Assembly (NCBI GenBank): GCA_034336665.1
Contig: CM067590.1
Coordinates: 5,120,459 to 5,184,458 of the forward strand
Direction of reading: 5' to 3'
DNA from: Luscinia megarhynchos
Lineage: Eukaryota > Chordata > Aves > Passeriformes > Turdidae
DNA length: 64,000 bases
Below, one piece after another: positions 63,027 through 64,000 of this stretch. Each line of letters starts with the position of its first letter. Position 1 is the first letter of the stretch. A program made the position numbers and the translations under genes. The notes beneath the pieces are model-generated. The model was not told the DNA's origin and did not search any database. It saw only the letters and a list, made by a program, of their open reading frames with translations.

Positions 63027-63189
63027 TCCAGGTAAGGTGGTAGTGCTGTGTCTCACCTTTACATTGGGGACAGGGAGGTTTTCAGGAGGAATCTGAAATA
63101 TTGATTCATCTTTGGTTTTTAGCCTGTGCTCTGAAAGGGGTGGTGACCTTGGGTCAGGAATGGGGGAGATGGGCATGAGACCCCCACCT

Positions 63190-63610
63190 GCAGAGCTGCC
63201 CCAGCCCTGGAGCAGCAGCAGGAGGACGTGGAGCTGCTGCAGCCAGTGCAGAGGAGCCAGAGATGCTGCAGGGCTGGAGCCCCTCTGCTCTGGGGACAGC
63301 CTGGCACAGCTGGGGCTGCTCACCTGGAGAAGAGAAGCTCCAGGGAGAGCTCAGAGCCCCTGGCAGGGCCTGAAGGGGCTCCAGGAGAGCTGGAGAGGGG
63401 CTGGGGACAAGGGCTGGAGGGACAGGAGCCAGGGAATGGCTGCCACTGCCAGAGGGCAGGGCTGGGTGGGATATTGGGCAGGAATTGTTCCCTGGCAGGG
63501 TGGGCAGCCCTGGCACAGGGTGCCCAGAGCAGCTGTGGCTGCCCCTGCATCCCTGGCAGTGCCCAGGCCAGGCTGGGCCGGGCTGGGGAAGGCTCTGGAG
63601 CACCAGGGGT
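63190..63610 (+). repeat. CR1-like LINE fragment
   Basis: Plus orientation: 'ggagcagcagcaggaggacg', 'ggagcccctctgctctgggg', 'gggatattgggcaggaattg', to 'gcccaggccaggctgggccg'. Near-identical to 10312 and the inverse of 60825. The 3' end is replaced from about 63570. Confidence 0.85.
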
Positions 63611-63740
63611 GGCTGAGGGAACTGGGGAAGCTCAGCCTGGAGAAAAGGAGGCTCAGGGTTCAGCCCCAGTTGTCTCAGCCTGGCTCCATAGGAAAAGTTT
63701 TTCCAGCTCTAAGATCAACCTAGTGGCCTCCTCTAGAGCC
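63611..63740 (+). repeat. CR1-like fragment of a different subfamily
   Basis: 'gggaagctcagcctggagaa' then 'aaggaggctcagggttcagc', resembling the sense strand of the 17530-17945 subfamily and joining directly to the copy before it. Confidence 0.5.
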
Positions 63741-63970
63741 TCTGAGATAAGAATCAAGAATGTGGTGGGGGGAAAAAAAGGGGCTATTTGGGATGGGTAT
63801 CAGAAGAACTCCTTTGGAAGGAATGGGGATTTCAGGTAGGAGGAAGATTGATTTTGTTAAGCAATCCCTGTAGCTTGAGGATTGATTATAATGTGCAATC
63901 TGCTTGGCCTGTGGGAGATCCCATCATTTATCTGAGCTCTTTTCTTCCCATTTTCCTGTATCACCAACAG

Positions 63971-64000
63971 TAGCTTTATTTGGACAGTGAATACCTTGAA
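63971..64000 (+). other. MBD3: MBD3 probable last exon (3' UTR), start only
   Basis: Begins tagctttatttggacag after caccaacag and runs off the window. The polyadenylation site is outside. Confidence 0.45.

Larger units (their letters stand above)
63032..63970 (+). other. MBD3: MBD3 3' UTR intron
   Basis: Inferred from donor tccag|gtaagg after the stop and acceptor tgtatcaccaacag at 63970 with a good pyrimidine tract. Contains a CR1 copy. Confidence 0.6.

Overview
This window is vertebrate nuclear DNA, almost certainly from a bird. It has GT-AG introns, many 5'-truncated CR1-type LINE copies in both orientations, GC-rich minisatellites and CpG clusters. The gene order TCF3 - UQCR11 - MBD3 is the neighbourhood found on human 19p13.3. 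In birds this block usually sits on a small GC-rich chromosome (chicken chromosome 28), so a microchromosome is likely. The CR1 subfamilies look songbird-like. Species and chromosome are inferences.

Layout, all genes on the + strand. (1) 1-30,878: TCF3 (E2A), from the last 42 bases of the exon matching human exon 4 to the stop codon, 17 coding exons. It includes the two mutually exclusive bHLH exons, E12 type at 27,016-27,254 and E47 type at 29,851-30,077. The start codon and the first activation domain lie upstream of the window. A long 3' UTR probably runs to about 37,785. (2) 37,786-40,281: CR1 pieces, a pure CTCCT microsatellite and a GC-box minisatellite that forms the upstream flank of UQCR11. 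(3) 40,282-43,475: UQCR11 (complex III small subunit, 56 aa), two coding exons and a 3' UTR exon. (4) 43,476-48,390: intergenic DNA with CR1 copies. (5) 48,390-64,000: MBD3, from its CpG island to the start of a probable 3' UTR exon. Intron 1 carries about 1.7 kb of two adjoining tandem arrays.

The three genes are independent housekeeping or regulatory genes, not an operon: a bHLH transcription factor, a mitochondrial respiratory subunit and a NuRD co-repressor subunit. Exon borders were set by requiring GT-AG sites, continuous codon phase and agreement with the mammalian proteins as remembered. No alignment was run.

The most notable points concern MBD3. The only visible path from its ATG exon to exon 2 gives the short MBD3b-type protein without the first half of the methyl-CpG-binding domain. 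In the remaining half, the position of the second arginine finger is cysteine. Other points are the frame logic and splicing signals around the TCF3 bHLH exon pair, the array of about 24 GC-box units ending just upstream of UQCR11, and the VNTR plus quadruplex-prone array in MBD3 intron 1.
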